Below are positions 53,943 to 63,473 of a DNA stretch of 64,000 bases, one piece after another. The DNA lies in NCBI RefSeq assembly GCF_900107625.1, contig NZ_FNQK01000017.1, positions 1 through 64,000 of the forward strand. The letters run 5' to 3'. The notes under the pieces are model-generated. The model ran no database searches and was not told the origin of the DNA. It saw nothing but the letters and a program-made list of their open reading frames with translations. The translations under genes and the position numbers were made by a program. Each line of letters opens with the position of its first letter. Position 1 is the first letter of the stretch. The stretch comes from Bizionia paragorgiae (lineage in GTDB: Bacteria; Bacteroidota; Bacteroidia; Flavobacteriales; Flavobacteriaceae).

Positions 53943-54836
53943 ATGAAAACATCAAGTTATATATTCGTAACGCTTATATCGGTAGTTATAATAGGAATTG
54001 GTATTGCATTCAATCCAAAACCGACGCAAATACCACAAGCTACACCCACTACTAAAACTAATAAAACACCTAATACAGCTACTCAAGCAAACTATACCAT
54101 AATCAACACTTGGGAATTACCATCAGAACTAGACGAAATAAGTGGTTTATCTTGGATCGCTCCAAACACTTTTGCCTGTGTGCAAGATGAAGACGGCGTC
54201 CTATATATATACAACACGACAAGTAAAAGCATTACAAACAGCATAGAGTTTGCAGGATCGGGCGATTATGAAGGCCTTACCATTGTAAATAAAGATACTT
54301 ATATAATGCGCAGCGACGGAACATTATATGAGGTTTTAGACTATGCATCGCCAAACAAAAAAATAAAAGTATTTGAAACCGGTTTCTCTTCAAAGCACAA
54401 CATGGAAACCTTAACCTATAATCCAGACACCAAGCAACTGGTAACCGCTCCAAAAGATGTAGACCTCGAAGACCAAGAATTCAAAACACTTTATACTATA
54501 GATTTAGAAACAAAACAGCTTACGGATTCCCCACTATTAAAGATTGATATGAATGATGAGGCCTTTGACGATTTTAGCAAGAAAAAAGCACGAAAGACCT
54601 TTAACCCGTCGGATGTGGCAATCCACCCTATAACCAAGGACATCTACGTCCTAGAAGGTAAAAATCCGAAATTAGTTATTTTCAATACAAAAGGCGTTGT
54701 AAAAAAGGTTATACCATTCGACGAAAACCAGTTTCCTCAACCGGAAGGAATCACGTTTAGTCCCGAAGGCACCCTATACATTTCTAATGAAGCTTATAAG
54801 GGATCGGCGACCTTACTAGAAGTCACTATCCACTAA
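53943..54836 (+). CDS. SdiA-regulated domain protein (beta-propeller)
   Basis: A 297-residue exported protein with an N-terminal membrane anchor (YIFVTLISVVIIGIGIAF), a Thr/Pro-rich linker (about residues 27-50) and a propeller domain of the SdiA-regulated family: SELDEISGLSWIAPNTFACV, GSGDYEGLTIVNKDTYIMRS, NPSDVAIHPITKDIYVLEG and QPEGITFSPEGTLYISNEA. Each segment is a blade with an E-G/S-D pattern that may bind calcium or a ligand. The family name comes from an Escherichia coli gene; the function is unknown. It is transcribed alone ahead of the ribosomal-protein operon. Confidence 0.83.
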   Translation: MKTSSYIFVTLISVVIIGIGIAFNPKPTQIPQATPTTKTNKTPNTATQANYTIINTWELPSELDEISGLSWIAPNTFACVQDEDGVLYIYNTTSKSITNSIEFAGSGDYEGLTIVNKDTYIMRSDGTLYEVLDYASPNKKIKVFETGFSSKHNMETLTYNPDTKQLVTAPKDVDLEDQEFKTLYTIDLETKQLTDSPLLKIDMNDEAFDDFSKKKARKTFNPSDVAIHPITKDIYVLEGKNPKLVIFNTKGVVKKVIPFDENQFPQPEGITFSPEGTLYISNEAYKGSATLLEVTIH

Positions 54837-54975
54837 AAAGGAGAACACCTAATTAGGGAACGGCAACGTTTTAAAAACAGGAAGGATCACAATAAAATGA
54901 GAGTCAATCCATTAAACACAAAAAAGCTATTGATAAAGATATCAACAGACTTATTAAAAATAACTACCCACACTA

Positions 54976-55006
54976 TTTGGTAATCAAATATATAATCGTA
55001 AATTTG
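54976..55006 (+). promoter_or_regulatory. Bacteroidota promoter of the rplM operon
   Basis: TTTG (54976-54979), a 19-bp spacer and TAAATTTG (54999-55006) form a full match to the consensus, 48 bp before the start codon. Confidence 0.85.
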
Positions 55007-55053
55007 CAAACTCTTTTAAAGAGAGGAATGTTTAATAAAAAATATTAATAACT

Positions 55054-55509
55054 GTGGACACATTAAGCTACAAAACGATTTCAGCCAATAAAGCAACTGT
55101 AGATAAACAGTGGGTTTTAGTTGACGCTGAAGGTCAAACATTAGGGCGTATGGCTTCTAAAGTTGCAAAACTTTTAAGAGGTAAGCACAAGCCTAGCTTC
55201 ACACCACACGTTGATTGTGGTGATAACGTAATCGTTATCAATGCGGAAAAAATCAACTTATCAGGAAACAAGTGGAATGACAAAACGTACATTCGTCACA
55301 CGGGTTACCCAGGTGGTCAAAGAAGTTTAACTGCTACTGAATTGTTCGGAAAAGATCCAGCAAGATTAGTAGAGAAATCTGTAAAAGGAATGTTACCTAA
55401 GAACAAATTAGGAGCAAATCTTTTTAGAAATTTAACTGTTGTTACTGGAACAAAGCACGCTCACGAAGCTCAAAAACCAGCTACAATTAACTTAAACGAA
55501 TTCAAGTAA
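55054..55509 (+). CDS. rplM: 50S ribosomal protein L13
   Basis: A 151-residue core protein of the large subunit that binds 23S rRNA early in assembly. [20 protein letters not shown] and the signature region [20 protein letters not shown] identify it. Translation starts at GTG 55054 ([20 protein letters not shown]), which gives the N-terminus usual for Flavobacteriaceae. It is the first gene of the operon and its stop codon overlaps the ATG of rpsI by one base. Confidence 0.97.
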   Translation: MDTLSYKTISANKATVDKQWVLVDAEGQTLGRMASKVAKLLRGKHKPSFTPHVDCGDNVIVINAEKINLSGNKWNDKTYIRHTGYPGGQRSLTATELFGKDPARLVEKSVKGMLPKNKLGANLFRNLTVVTGTKHAHEAQKPATINLNEFK

Positions 55510-55895
55510 TGGAAGTATTACACAAAATTGGTCGTAGAAAAACGGCTGTTGCTCGTGTTTACCTATCTCAAGGAGAAGGGAAGATCACGATTAACAAGAA
55601 AGAATTAACAAACTACTTCCCAACTGCAACATTACAGTACAAAGTAAAGCAACCGTTAGTATTAACGGAAAACGAAACTACTTTTGACATTAATGTAAAT
55701 GTATTTGGTGGTGGTATTACAGGTCAAGCAGAAGCTATCCGTTTAGCAATTTCTCGCGCTATGTGTGAGTTAAATGACGAAAACAGAGGTATTCTTAAAC
55801 CTGAAGGTTTATTAACTAGAGATCCTAGAATGGTTGAACGTAAGAAATTCGGTCAGAAGAAAGCACGTAAGAAATTCCAATTCTCTAAACGTTAA
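55509..55895 (+). CDS. rpsI: 30S ribosomal protein S9
   Basis: A 128-residue small-subunit protein whose C-terminal tail reaches the P-site tRNA. GRRKTAVARVYLSQGEGKIT at the start, GGGITGQAEAIRLAISRAM in the middle and the basic C-terminal KKFGQKKARKKFQFSKR are diagnostic. The start ATG overlaps the rplM stop (TAATG), showing translational coupling. A stem-loop follows at the stop and may reduce read-through into rpsB. Confidence 0.97.
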   Translation: MEVLHKIGRRKTAVARVYLSQGEGKITINKKELTNYFPTATLQYKVKQPLVLTENETTFDINVNVFGGGITGQAEAIRLAISRAMCELNDENRGILKPEGLLTRDPRMVERKKFGQKKARKKFQFSKR

Positions 55896-55925
55896 TATCC
55901 TCAACTCCTTTGGGGATATCGTTTA
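55893..55925 (+). promoter_or_regulatory. Stem-loop between rpsI and rpsB
   Basis: ATATCCTCAA (55895-55904) pairs with TTGGGGATAT (55910-55919), beginning on the rpsI stop. It lacks a long T-run directly after it and may be a processing or attenuation site. The remaining spacer to 56080 has no clear second promoter. Confidence 0.45.
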
Positions 55926-56080
55926 TCGATTTTTCTTTATGGGGTTCAAATTAAAAAATAACTAGTTATTGTTGTCCTAGTCCAAAAGACAGGATTTAGT
56001 TTAGCATCTAAATAATTAAGGCGATTTGTAAAAAGACCACTTAGTTATTGCTAATTCAACAGAACGTAAACTATTACAAA

Positions 56081-56851
56081 ATGGCAGTAGAAGTAAAAGA
56101 ATTACTTGAAGCAGGTGTACACTTTGGTCACCTTACGCGTAAGTGGGATCCAAACATGGCTCCTTACGTATATATGGAGCGTAATGGCATCCACATTATA
56201 AACTTATACAAAACAGCAGCTAAGATTGAAGAAGCTGGAGAAGCGCTTGCAAAAATCGCAGCCTCTGGTCGTAAAATCTTATTTGTTGCTACAAAGAAAC
56301 AAGCAAAAGACATCGTCGCTGAAAAAGCGGGTAACATCAACATGCCTTACATCACTGAAAGATGGCCAGGTGGAATGTTAACTAACTTTGTAACTATCCG
56401 TAAAGCAATCAAAAAGATGGCTACTATTGATAGAATGAAGAAAGATGGTACGTTTTTAACGTTATCTAAAAAAGAGCGTTTACAAGTAGACCGTCTTAGA
56501 GCTAAGTTAGAGAAAAACTTAGGTTCTATTACAGATATGACACGTCTTCCAGGAGCTTTGTTTGTTGTAGATATTAAACGTGAGCACATCGCGATTAAAG
56601 AAGCACAGAAATTAAACATTCCTATTTTTGCAATGGTAGATACAAACTCTGATCCACGTCAAGTAGATTACGTAATACCTGCAAACGATGATGCTTCTAA
56701 ATCTATAGATAAAATCTTAACGCACGTTACTGAAGCCGTTACTAACGGTTTAAACGCACGTAAAGCTGAAAAAGCTGATAAAGATGCCGCTAAATCTGAT
56801 GAGAAAGCAGCACCTAAAAAAGCTAAAGCAGCTAATGAAGAAGAAGAATAA
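56081..56851 (+). CDS. rpsB: 30S ribosomal protein S2
   Basis: A 256-residue small-subunit protein. ATG 56081 gives the standard start MAVEVKELLEAGVHFGHLTR; an in-frame upstream TTG is rejected. Conserved stretches include YITERWPGGMLTNFVTIRKA and IAIKEAQKLNIPIFAMVDTN. The C-terminus carries a charged, alanine/lysine-rich extension typical of Bacteroidota. It is cotranscribed with tsf (88 bp apart), as in most bacteria. Confidence 0.97.
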   Translation: MAVEVKELLEAGVHFGHLTRKWDPNMAPYVYMERNGIHIINLYKTAAKIEEAGEALAKIAASGRKILFVATKKQAKDIVAEKAGNINMPYITERWPGGMLTNFVTIRKAIKKMATIDRMKKDGTFLTLSKKERLQVDRLRAKLEKNLGSITDMTRLPGALFVVDIKREHIAIKEAQKLNIPIFAMVDTNSDPRQVDYVIPANDDASKSIDKILTHVTEAVTNGLNARKAEKADKDAAKSDEKAAPKKAKAANEEEE

Positions 56852-56939
56852 TTAATTATTACACAACATCTATAAGTCGTTTAATGTTTTTCTTTATAGA
56901 ATTAGATTGAACGACTTTTTTAAATTATAGCATAAAGTT

Positions 56940-57905
56940 ATGACAAAAATATCAGCCGCAGAGGTTAACAAATTAAGAAAAGCTACAGGTGCAGGTATGA
57001 TGGACTGCAAGAAAGCATTAGTTGAAGCAGAAGGAGATTTCGACAAAGCAATCGATGTTCTTAGAAAAAAAGGACAAAAAGTAGCAGAAAAAAGAGCAGA
57101 CCGTGATTCTAGTGAAGGTGCTGCTGTTTCTAAAGTAAATGATGATAACACGACTGGTGTTGCTATCGTATTAGGTTGTGAAACTGATTTTGTTGGTAAA
57201 AACGAATCTTTCGTAAAATTAGCAACTGACTTAGCTGATAACGCAATCAATTTCGATTCTAAAGAAGATTTCTTAGCTTCTGATTTTGGTGGGTTAACAG
57301 TATCTGAAAAATTAGTTGAGCAAACTGGTGTTGTAGGTGAGAAATTAGAAATTGGTGCTTTTGCAAAATTAAACGCGCCATACGTGGGTACTTATGTACA
57401 CATTAATAAAATTGCTGCTTTAGTTGGTTTATCTGCTAATGTAGATAACGTTGAAACATTAGCTAAAGATTTAGCAATGCAAATCGCATCTATGGGAGCA
57501 ACAACTTTATCTTACAAAGATTTTGATCCTGCTTACGTAGCATCAGAAACTGAAGCAAGAATTGCAGTTATTGAAAAAGAAAATATCGAATTAGGGCGTT
57601 TAGGAAAAACACTTAAAAATGTACCTAAGTATATCTCTATGTCTCAATTAACTCCTGAAGTTTTAGCGCAAGCTGAAGAAGATGCGAAAGCTGAATTAAA
57701 AGCTGAAGGAAAACCAGAACAAATCTGGGACAAAATTTTACCTGGTAAAATGGATCGTTTCATCTCTGACAATACAACTTTAGATCAAGAACAATGTTTA
57801 TTAGATCAAAGATTTATTAAAGATGATAAAATAACAGTTGCAGAATACGTTAAGACTTTTGGAGACGTAGAAGTTACTGGATTCGAAAGAGTATCTTTAG
57901 GATAA
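56940..57905 (+). CDS. tsf: Elongation factor Ts
   Basis: A 321-residue guanine-nucleotide exchange factor for EF-Tu. The N-terminal UBA-like domain has the signature KLRKATGAGMMDCKKALVEA (residues 10-29), followed by VALGCETDFV-like VIVLGCETDFVGKNESFVKL and the core dimerisation region with KENIELGRLGKTLKNVPKYI. It is longer than the roughly 280 residues of the E. coli protein, usual in this phylum. A strong terminator follows. Confidence 0.96.
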   Translation: MTKISAAEVNKLRKATGAGMMDCKKALVEAEGDFDKAIDVLRKKGQKVAEKRADRDSSEGAAVSKVNDDNTTGVAIVLGCETDFVGKNESFVKLATDLADNAINFDSKEDFLASDFGGLTVSEKLVEQTGVVGEKLEIGAFAKLNAPYVGTYVHINKIAALVGLSANVDNVETLAKDLAMQIASMGATTLSYKDFDPAYVASETEARIAVIEKENIELGRLGKTLKNVPKYISMSQLTPEVLAQAEEDAKAELKAEGKPEQIWDKILPGKMDRFISDNTTLDQEQCLLDQRFIKDDKITVAEYVKTFGDVEVTGFERVSLG

Positions 57906-57947
57906 TCATGGCATTAACGGTATTATAACCGATTATATACTACACTT

Positions 57948-57980
57948 AAAACCACTACCTCACCGTAGTGGTTTTTTTTT
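57948..57980 (+). terminator. Rho-independent terminator after tsf
   Basis: AACCACTAC pairs with GTAGTGGTT around a six-base loop and runs into nine T residues. Confidence 0.93.
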
Positions 57981-58046
57981 GTTTTACAGAAAATAGGGCC
58001 CTCTAAAAAACAATTCCTTAAAAATGTGGCTTCCCGATTAAAAAAA

Positions 58047-58077
58047 TTTCAAAAGGGAAAAAAATTATGTAGCTTTG
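58047..58077 (+). promoter_or_regulatory. Bacteroidota promoter of pyrH
   Basis: TTTC (58047-58050), a 19-bp spacer and TAGCTTTG (58070-58077) match the consensus apart from one -33 base. The ATG is 20 bp further on, giving a very short leader. Confidence 0.7.
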
Positions 58078-58096
58078 CTAAACTTTCAGAAACAAA

Positions 58097-58804
58097 ATGA
58101 AATACAAAAGAATCCTCTTAAAACTATCGGGTGAAGCCTTAATGGGTAATCGCCAATACGGAATCGATCCAGAACGTTTAGCCGAATACGCAGAAGATAT
58201 TAAAGCAGTTACCGAAAAAGGAATTGAAGTAGCCATAGTTATTGGTGGCGGAAACATCTTTAGAGGGGTTGCTGGTGCCATGAATGGTATGGACCGCGTT
58301 CAAGGTGACCATATGGGTATGTTAGCGACCGTTATTAACGGACTAGCGCTACAGAACGCCCTAGAAGATGCTGGTGTTAAAACACGTTTGCAAACAGCTA
58401 TTAAAATTAATGAAGTGGCAGAGCCCTTTATTAGAAGAAAAGCCATGAGCCACTTAAGAAAAGGACGCGTTGTTATTTTTGGTGGAGGTACCGGAAATCC
58501 GTATTTCACAACAGATTCAGCTGCCGTTTTACGCGCAATAGAAATTGAAGCTGATGTGATTTTAAAAGGAACTCGCGTAGATGGTATTTATAATACAGAT
58601 CCGGAAAAAGATAGCTCAGCAATCAAATTCGACCACATTACATTCGACGATGTACTAAGAAAAGGTTTAAAAGTAATGGATACCACCGCTTTTACCCTAA
58701 GTCAAGAAAACGACCTTCCAATAATTGTTTTCGATATGAACACAAGAGGCAACCTAATGAAAGTTATTTCAGGTGAAAATATTGGAACTCAAGTAAGTTT
58801 ATAG
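58097..58804 (+). CDS. pyrH: Uridylate kinase (UMP kinase)
   Basis: A 235-residue hexameric kinase of the amino-acid-kinase fold that phosphorylates UMP to [17 protein letters not shown] (residues 4-17), [13 protein letters not shown] (phosphate loop), [20 protein letters not shown] and the C-terminal [20 protein letters not shown] are characteristic. Length is normal. It is followed after 91 bp by frr; the pyrH-frr pair is conserved in most bacteria. Confidence 0.97.
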   Translation: MKYKRILLKLSGEALMGNRQYGIDPERLAEYAEDIKAVTEKGIEVAIVIGGGNIFRGVAGAMNGMDRVQGDHMGMLATVINGLALQNALEDAGVKTRLQTAIKINEVAEPFIRRKAMSHLRKGRVVIFGGGTGNPYFTTDSAAVLRAIEIEADVILKGTRVDGIYNTDPEKDSSAIKFDHITFDDVLRKGLKVMDTTAFTLSQENDLPIIVFDMNTRGNLMKVISGENIGTQVSL

Positions 58805-58895
58805 TAAATTTAAATTACCATTTATAGTACTGTTACGCTGTTAAGCCAAATAAAATTGGTTTAGTTTTTGCTAAAACAAGATAAAATATCTCATT

Positions 58896-59453
58896 ATGAA
58901 CGAAGACATTACATTTATATTAGACTCTACTAAAGAATCTATGCAGGCTGCTGTAAAGCATTTAGAAAAACAATTTGTAAACATTAGAGCCGGAAAAGCA
59001 AGTCCAGCGATGTTGGGGAGTGTTATGGTAGATTACTATGGATCTCAAACCCCTTTAAGTCAAGTTGCCAATGTTAATACGCCAGACGGTAGAACGATTT
59101 CTGTTCAACCTTGGGAAAAAAATATGCTTCAACCCATCGAAAAAGCAATTCAAATTGCTAATCTTGGTTTTAACCCAATGAATAATGGTGATCTTTTAAT
59201 TATTAATGTCCCACCATTAACCGAAGAACGCCGTTTGCAATTAGCTAAACAAGCGAAAGCAGAAGCTGAAGATGCTAAAATTGGTATTCGTAATGCTCGT
59301 AAAGATGCCAATAACGAAATCAAAAAAAATGATGACGTTTCTGAAGATCTTCAAAAAGTCGCAGAACAAGATGTTCAAAACCTTACCGATACTTACGTTA
59401 AAAAAGTCGAAGAACTTCTAGCCATCAAGGATAAAGAAATAATGACTGTTTAA
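58896..59453 (+). CDS. frr: Ribosome recycling factor
   Basis: A 185-residue tRNA-shaped protein that, with EF-G, splits post-termination ribosomes. Conserved parts are HLEKQFVNIRAGKASPAMLG, the PLSQVANVNTPDGRTISVQP segment of domain II, NNGDLLIINVPPLTEERRLQ and the long C-terminal helix. The intact length matches the family. A good terminator follows directly. Confidence 0.97.
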   Translation: MNEDITFILDSTKESMQAAVKHLEKQFVNIRAGKASPAMLGSVMVDYYGSQTPLSQVANVNTPDGRTISVQPWEKNMLQPIEKAIQIANLGFNPMNNGDLLIINVPPLTEERRLQLAKQAKAEAEDAKIGIRNARKDANNEIKKNDDVSEDLQKVAEQDVQNLTDTYVKKVEELLAIKDKEIMTV

Positions 59454-59458
59454 TATTT

Positions 59459-59488
59459 AAAAGCGACTTGAAAAAGTCGCTTTTTTTA
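59459..59488. terminator. Rho-independent terminator after frr
   Basis: AAGCGACTT pairs with AAGTCGCTT around a four-base loop, followed by seven T residues. Confidence 0.92.
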
Positions 59489-59666
59489 ATCCTATTTATC
59501 TCTTCTAGTGTAGATAAATATCCTGAGACTTTCCTAGTGTCTTTTAAAATCGTTGACGTTACTAACAATATGTTAAAGTCTTTATACAATTCTATATTTT
59601 AAATAAAAACCGATTTTAAAATCATATAAAAACTGTACTTTCGATAGTTGTAAAGGTTAATCCACT

Positions 59667-60935
59667 ATGCTAAAACACTGCCTTATACTTTCTATACTGT
59701 TGTTTTCTCTTTCTTTAAGTGCACAAACACCTAAAGACAGCACTGTCGTGATGCAAGATTCGACTAAGTCTGATCTACTTTTAAAACAAATAGGCAACGG
59801 ATTTTTCCCTACGCAATTCTGGAATTTCGATTTACGCTACTTGGTAAAATTTAATCAGTACGAAGGACTACGAACAGGATTAGGCGGCGTTACGAACGCA
59901 GGTTTTTCAGAAACATACCGCATCGATTCTTATGTTGTTTACGGATTTAAAGACCATCGCTTTAAATATAAAATTGGTGGTGGTGCTCGGCTAAATGAAG
60001 ACACAAAAACCTGGCTTAACTTTTCGTATACCGATGACTTGGAAGAAACAGGAAGCTCCAAATTTTTAACCGATGCCCGTTTCTTTTCGTTTTTCGAGCC
60101 CCGATTATTAAATATCGATCTGTTTCATAAACACATTACCTCTGCCCTATCTTTAGAGCACCAGATTACACCCAATTTAACGACCGAGACCCAACTAGCT
60201 GTCAGCAATATAAGGCCAACCTATAGCTACAACTACGTGTTAGACGACAAAGCTTACGATGCTTTCGAAACCAGTACCGCTAAGGTCTCTTTACAATGGA
60301 GCCCGTTTAATACTTATGACTATAAGGACGATAATCTCGTAGAAACCTATAGTGGTTACCCTAAATTCTCCCTACAATACACAAAAAGTTTTAAATCTGT
60401 TTTTGATGCCGATTTTAATTTTTCGAAAATCGATTTCAGAACGATTCATAAAATAACGCATAAAAACACGTCGTATACTACTGGCGTACTGTCTTTAGGT
60501 TTAGCACATGGTGATACACCAATAACCCATTTGTACCACGCTTACCCTAATAACATCAATAAAGAAACGATACTAAATCGTTTCTCGGTAGCAGGTATTA
60601 ATAGTTTTGAGACGATGTTTTTTAACGAGTTTTTCTCAGATCGGTTTACATCATTAGTCGCCAAGCACTATTTTAAACCCTTCGCTATTGCCAAACATTT
60701 TAATCCGCAATTGGTCCTTATCTCACGCTTTGCTATAGGGAATATGAATCATATATCTCGTCATCAAAACCTAAGCTTTGGTACACTAAAACATGGGTAT
60801 ACAGAGACAGGCTTAGAGATTAATAAACTGCTCTTAGGATTCGGGTTAAGCCTAACCTATCGTTACGGAGCTTATCATTTACCAGAATTTAATGATAATA
60901 TCGCATTAAAATTCACATTTAATATTACGTTATAA
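59667..60935 (+). CDS. DUF5686-type outer-membrane barrel, barrel-only form
   Basis: A 422-residue protein with signal peptide (CLILSILLFSLSLSA) and a beta barrel that matches the C-terminal part of DUF5686 proteins: SVAGINSFETMFFNEFFSDR, KHFNPQLVLISRFAIGNMNH, LKHGYTETGLEINKLLLGFG and the terminal strand NIALKFTFNITL ending in a hydrophobic residue. Full-length DUF5686 proteins have around 800 residues with an N-terminal carboxypeptidase-regulatory-like domain; that part is absent here. It is therefore a natural short form or the surviving end of a longer gene. It lies 62 bp before the MMPL exporter and may be cotranscribed with it. Confidence 0.8.
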   Translation: MLKHCLILSILLFSLSLSAQTPKDSTVVMQDSTKSDLLLKQIGNGFFPTQFWNFDLRYLVKFNQYEGLRTGLGGVTNAGFSETYRIDSYVVYGFKDHRFKYKIGGGARLNEDTKTWLNFSYTDDLEETGSSKFLTDARFFSFFEPRLLNIDLFHKHITSALSLEHQITPNLTTETQLAVSNIRPTYSYNYVLDDKAYDAFETSTAKVSLQWSPFNTYDYKDDNLVETYSGYPKFSLQYTKSFKSVFDADFNFSKIDFRTIHKITHKNTSYTTGVLSLGLAHGDTPITHLYHAYPNNINKETILNRFSVAGINSFETMFFNEFFSDRFTSLVAKHYFKPFAIAKHFNPQLVLISRFAIGNMNHISRHQNLSFGTLKHGYTETGLEINKLLLGFGLSLTYRYGAYHLPEFNDNIALKFTFNITL

Positions 60936-60997
60936 TTCAGAATTTAATAGACTAAATACCTCTGTTTTATATACCTTTGCGCTTCTTTTAAATTACT

Positions 60998-63418
60998 ATG
61001 TCGAAACTTAAAAAATCACGCTTTTGGGATACTGTTGCGAGGTTAATTCTACGTAACAAAATTGGTATTCTAATTACTGTTGTTCTAATTACAATTCTGT
61101 TTAGTACGCAGTGGAAATACATGCGCTTCACCTATACTGAAGCCAACTTGCTACCAGACGACCACGAGGTTAATATAGAATACAACAAGTTTTTAAATAT
61201 TTTTGGTGAAGAAGGGAACCTTATTATTCTTGGAGTAAAAGACTCTACTCTATTTACTGTAGATAAATTAAACGCGTGGAATGCCCTTTCCGAAACCTTT
61301 AGAGAGGACGATGAAGTGATTACTGTTGCGTCGATAAAAGACTTACAAAAACTTCTAAAAAATACTGAAAGTCAACGCTTCGATTTAGAACCTTTTATAA
61401 AGGACTCGATTCATTCTCAAGCGCAAATCGACACCTTGCAGTATGAGTTATTTACGCAATACCCGTTTTACGATAACTTTTTATTCAATAAAGAGACGAA
61501 AACAATCCGATCGGCCATCTACCTTAAAAAAGATATTGTCAACACCCCTGCCCGAAAAGACTTTGTTGTCGACAAGCTTATCAAGCGTATTGATGCCTTC
61601 GAGAAAGCCACCAATTTAGATGTCCGCGTTTCTGGAATGCCTTATATACGGACACTTAACGCCCAAAATATCGTAGATGAAATTGGCCTATTTGTAGTAG
61701 GTGCTTTAGTAGTAACCTCCCTTATCTTTTTCTTATTCTTTAGATCTTTTAGAGCCACGTTAATATCGTTGGTTGTTGTTTGTATTGGTGTCATGTGGAC
61801 CTTGGGTATTTTAGGCTTGTTAAAATATGAAATCACCGTACTTACCGCCTTAATTCCTCCGCTGATTATTGTTATAGGAATCCCCAATTGTATCTTTTTA
61901 ATCAATAAGTATCAGCAAGAGGTTAAGCTACATGGTAATAAAGTCAAATCACTACAACGTGTTATTACCAAGGTCGGTAATGCCACACTAATGACCAATA
62001 TGACCACAGCATCTGGATTTGCTACGTTTATCATTACCGAAAGTACATTACTTAAAGAATTTGGGGTTGTAGCCTCATTAAGTATCATTGCGATTTTTAT
62101 CTTATGCCTACTTATAATTCCGATTATATACACCTTTTTACCGTATCCTAAAGACCGCCATTTAGAGCATTTAAACAAGCGCTGGGTTGGTGGTTTTGTA
62201 GATTGGACAGAGCGTATGGTAAAAGAAAAACGCATAGCTATTTATATTACGGTTTGTTGTTTAGTCATCACCTGTATTATTGGGATTTATAAAATAAAAA
62301 TTTCTGGCAGTCTGATTGAAGACATGCCGAAAAAGACAGAATTCTTTAAAGATATTCGCTTTTTCGAACAGGAATTTAACGGTATTATGCCATTAGAAAT
62401 AATGATAAATACCAAGCGTGAAAAAGGCGTTATGAAATCGACGACCCTTAAACGCATGAATGAGCTTGAGGATTTAATAATAGACATACCGGAATTATCA
62501 CGACCAATTTCTATTGTAAGTCTCGTAAAATATTCTAAGCAGGCCTTTTATAATGGCAATCCTAAATATTACCAATTACCGACCAAGCAAGAAGAGGCGT
62601 TTATACTTCCTTATGTCAAAAACTCAGCGTCTGGAGACACGTCGATGCTTAGTAATTTTGTGGACAGCACTGGGCAGTATGCGCGTATCACTACATTTAT
62701 GAAGGATATTGGAACCGACAAAATGGAGGAGATAGAAGATGACTTAGAAGCAAAAATTAAAAAATTATTCCCTAAAGACCGCTATGAAGTTACCATTACG
62801 GGTAAAGCATTAGTCTTCCAAAAAGGAACGACTTATTTAGTTAAAAACTTAGCCCTATCATTATCTCTAGCGATTTTTCTTATTGCCCTATTTATGGCGT
62901 ATATGTTCCGATCGTTTAGAATGATTGTTGTCTCCTTAATCCCTAATTTATTACCTTTAGTAGTAACTGCTGGCCTTATGGGATTCTTAGGGGTACCAAT
63001 AAAACCATCTACCATATTAGTATTTAGTATCGCTTTTGGTATTTCGGTCGATGATACCATTCACTTCTTAGCGAAATACCGACAAGAATTACAGGCCAAT
63101 AACTGGAAGATAAAAAAATCGGTTTATGGCGCATTACGAGAAACAGGAGTTAGTATGTTTTACACCTCAATAGTATTATTCTTTGGGTTCTCGATTTTTA
63201 TCATTTCAAGTTTTGGTGGTACTGTAGCTTTAGGCGCATTAGTATCGATAACTTTATTATTTGCTATGCTATCTAATTTATTACTGTTGCCTTCATTATT
63301 ACTATCTTTGGAGCGCAGTATTGCCAACAAACAAATTTTAAAGAAACCGACTATCAATATCATCCCAGAAGAAAGTGAAGGGGATATTAATAACGATTAT
63401 AACGACAAAAAAAAATAG
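60998..63418 (+). CDS. MMPL/RND family exporter
   Basis: An 806-residue inner-membrane protein with the RND two-fold repeat: TM1 (IGILITVVLITILFSTQW, about residues 21-38), a large periplasmic loop, a five-helix bundle (about 230-385), a second single helix near 417-437, a second loop and a second bundle (about 625-780). MMPL-typical segments are IPPLIIVIGIPNCIFLINKY and the C-terminal IAFGISVDDTIHFLAKYRQE, with the proton-relay acidic residues in the latter. COG1033-type members export lipids or hydrophobic compounds; the cargo is unknown. A charged, acidic cytoplasmic tail ends the protein. Confidence 0.9.
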   Translation: MSKLKKSRFWDTVARLILRNKIGILITVVLITILFSTQWKYMRFTYTEANLLPDDHEVNIEYNKFLNIFGEEGNLIILGVKDSTLFTVDKLNAWNALSETFREDDEVITVASIKDLQKLLKNTESQRFDLEPFIKDSIHSQAQIDTLQYELFTQYPFYDNFLFNKETKTIRSAIYLKKDIVNTPARKDFVVDKLIKRIDAFEKATNLDVRVSGMPYIRTLNAQNIVDEIGLFVVGALVVTSLIFFLFFRSFRATLISLVVVCIGVMWTLGILGLLKYEITVLTALIPPLIIVIGIPNCIFLINKYQQEVKLHGNKVKSLQRVITKVGNATLMTNMTTASGFATFIITESTLLKEFGVVASLSIIAIFILCLLIIPIIYTFLPYPKDRHLEHLNKRWVGGFVDWTERMVKEKRIAIYITVCCLVITCIIGIYKIKISGSLIEDMPKKTEFFKDIRFFEQEFNGIMPLEIMINTKREKGVMKSTTLKRMNELEDLIIDIPELSRPISIVSLVKYSKQAFYNGNPKYYQLPTKQEEAFILPYVKNSASGDTSMLSNFVDSTGQYARITTFMKDIGTDKMEEIEDDLEAKIKKLFPKDRYEVTITGKALVFQKGTTYLVKNLALSLSLAIFLIALFMAYMFRSFRMIVVSLIPNLLPLVVTAGLMGFLGVPIKPSTILVFSIAFGISVDDTIHFLAKYRQELQANNWKIKKSVYGALRETGVSMFYTSIVLFFGFSIFIISSFGGTVALGALVSITLLFAMLSNLLLLPSLLLSLERSIANKQILKKPTINIIPEESEGDINNDYNDKKK

Positions 63419-63473
63419 ATATTAGCTATAAATAAGGTAAGAATTTATAGTTTCATTTAAAATAGATTATAAA

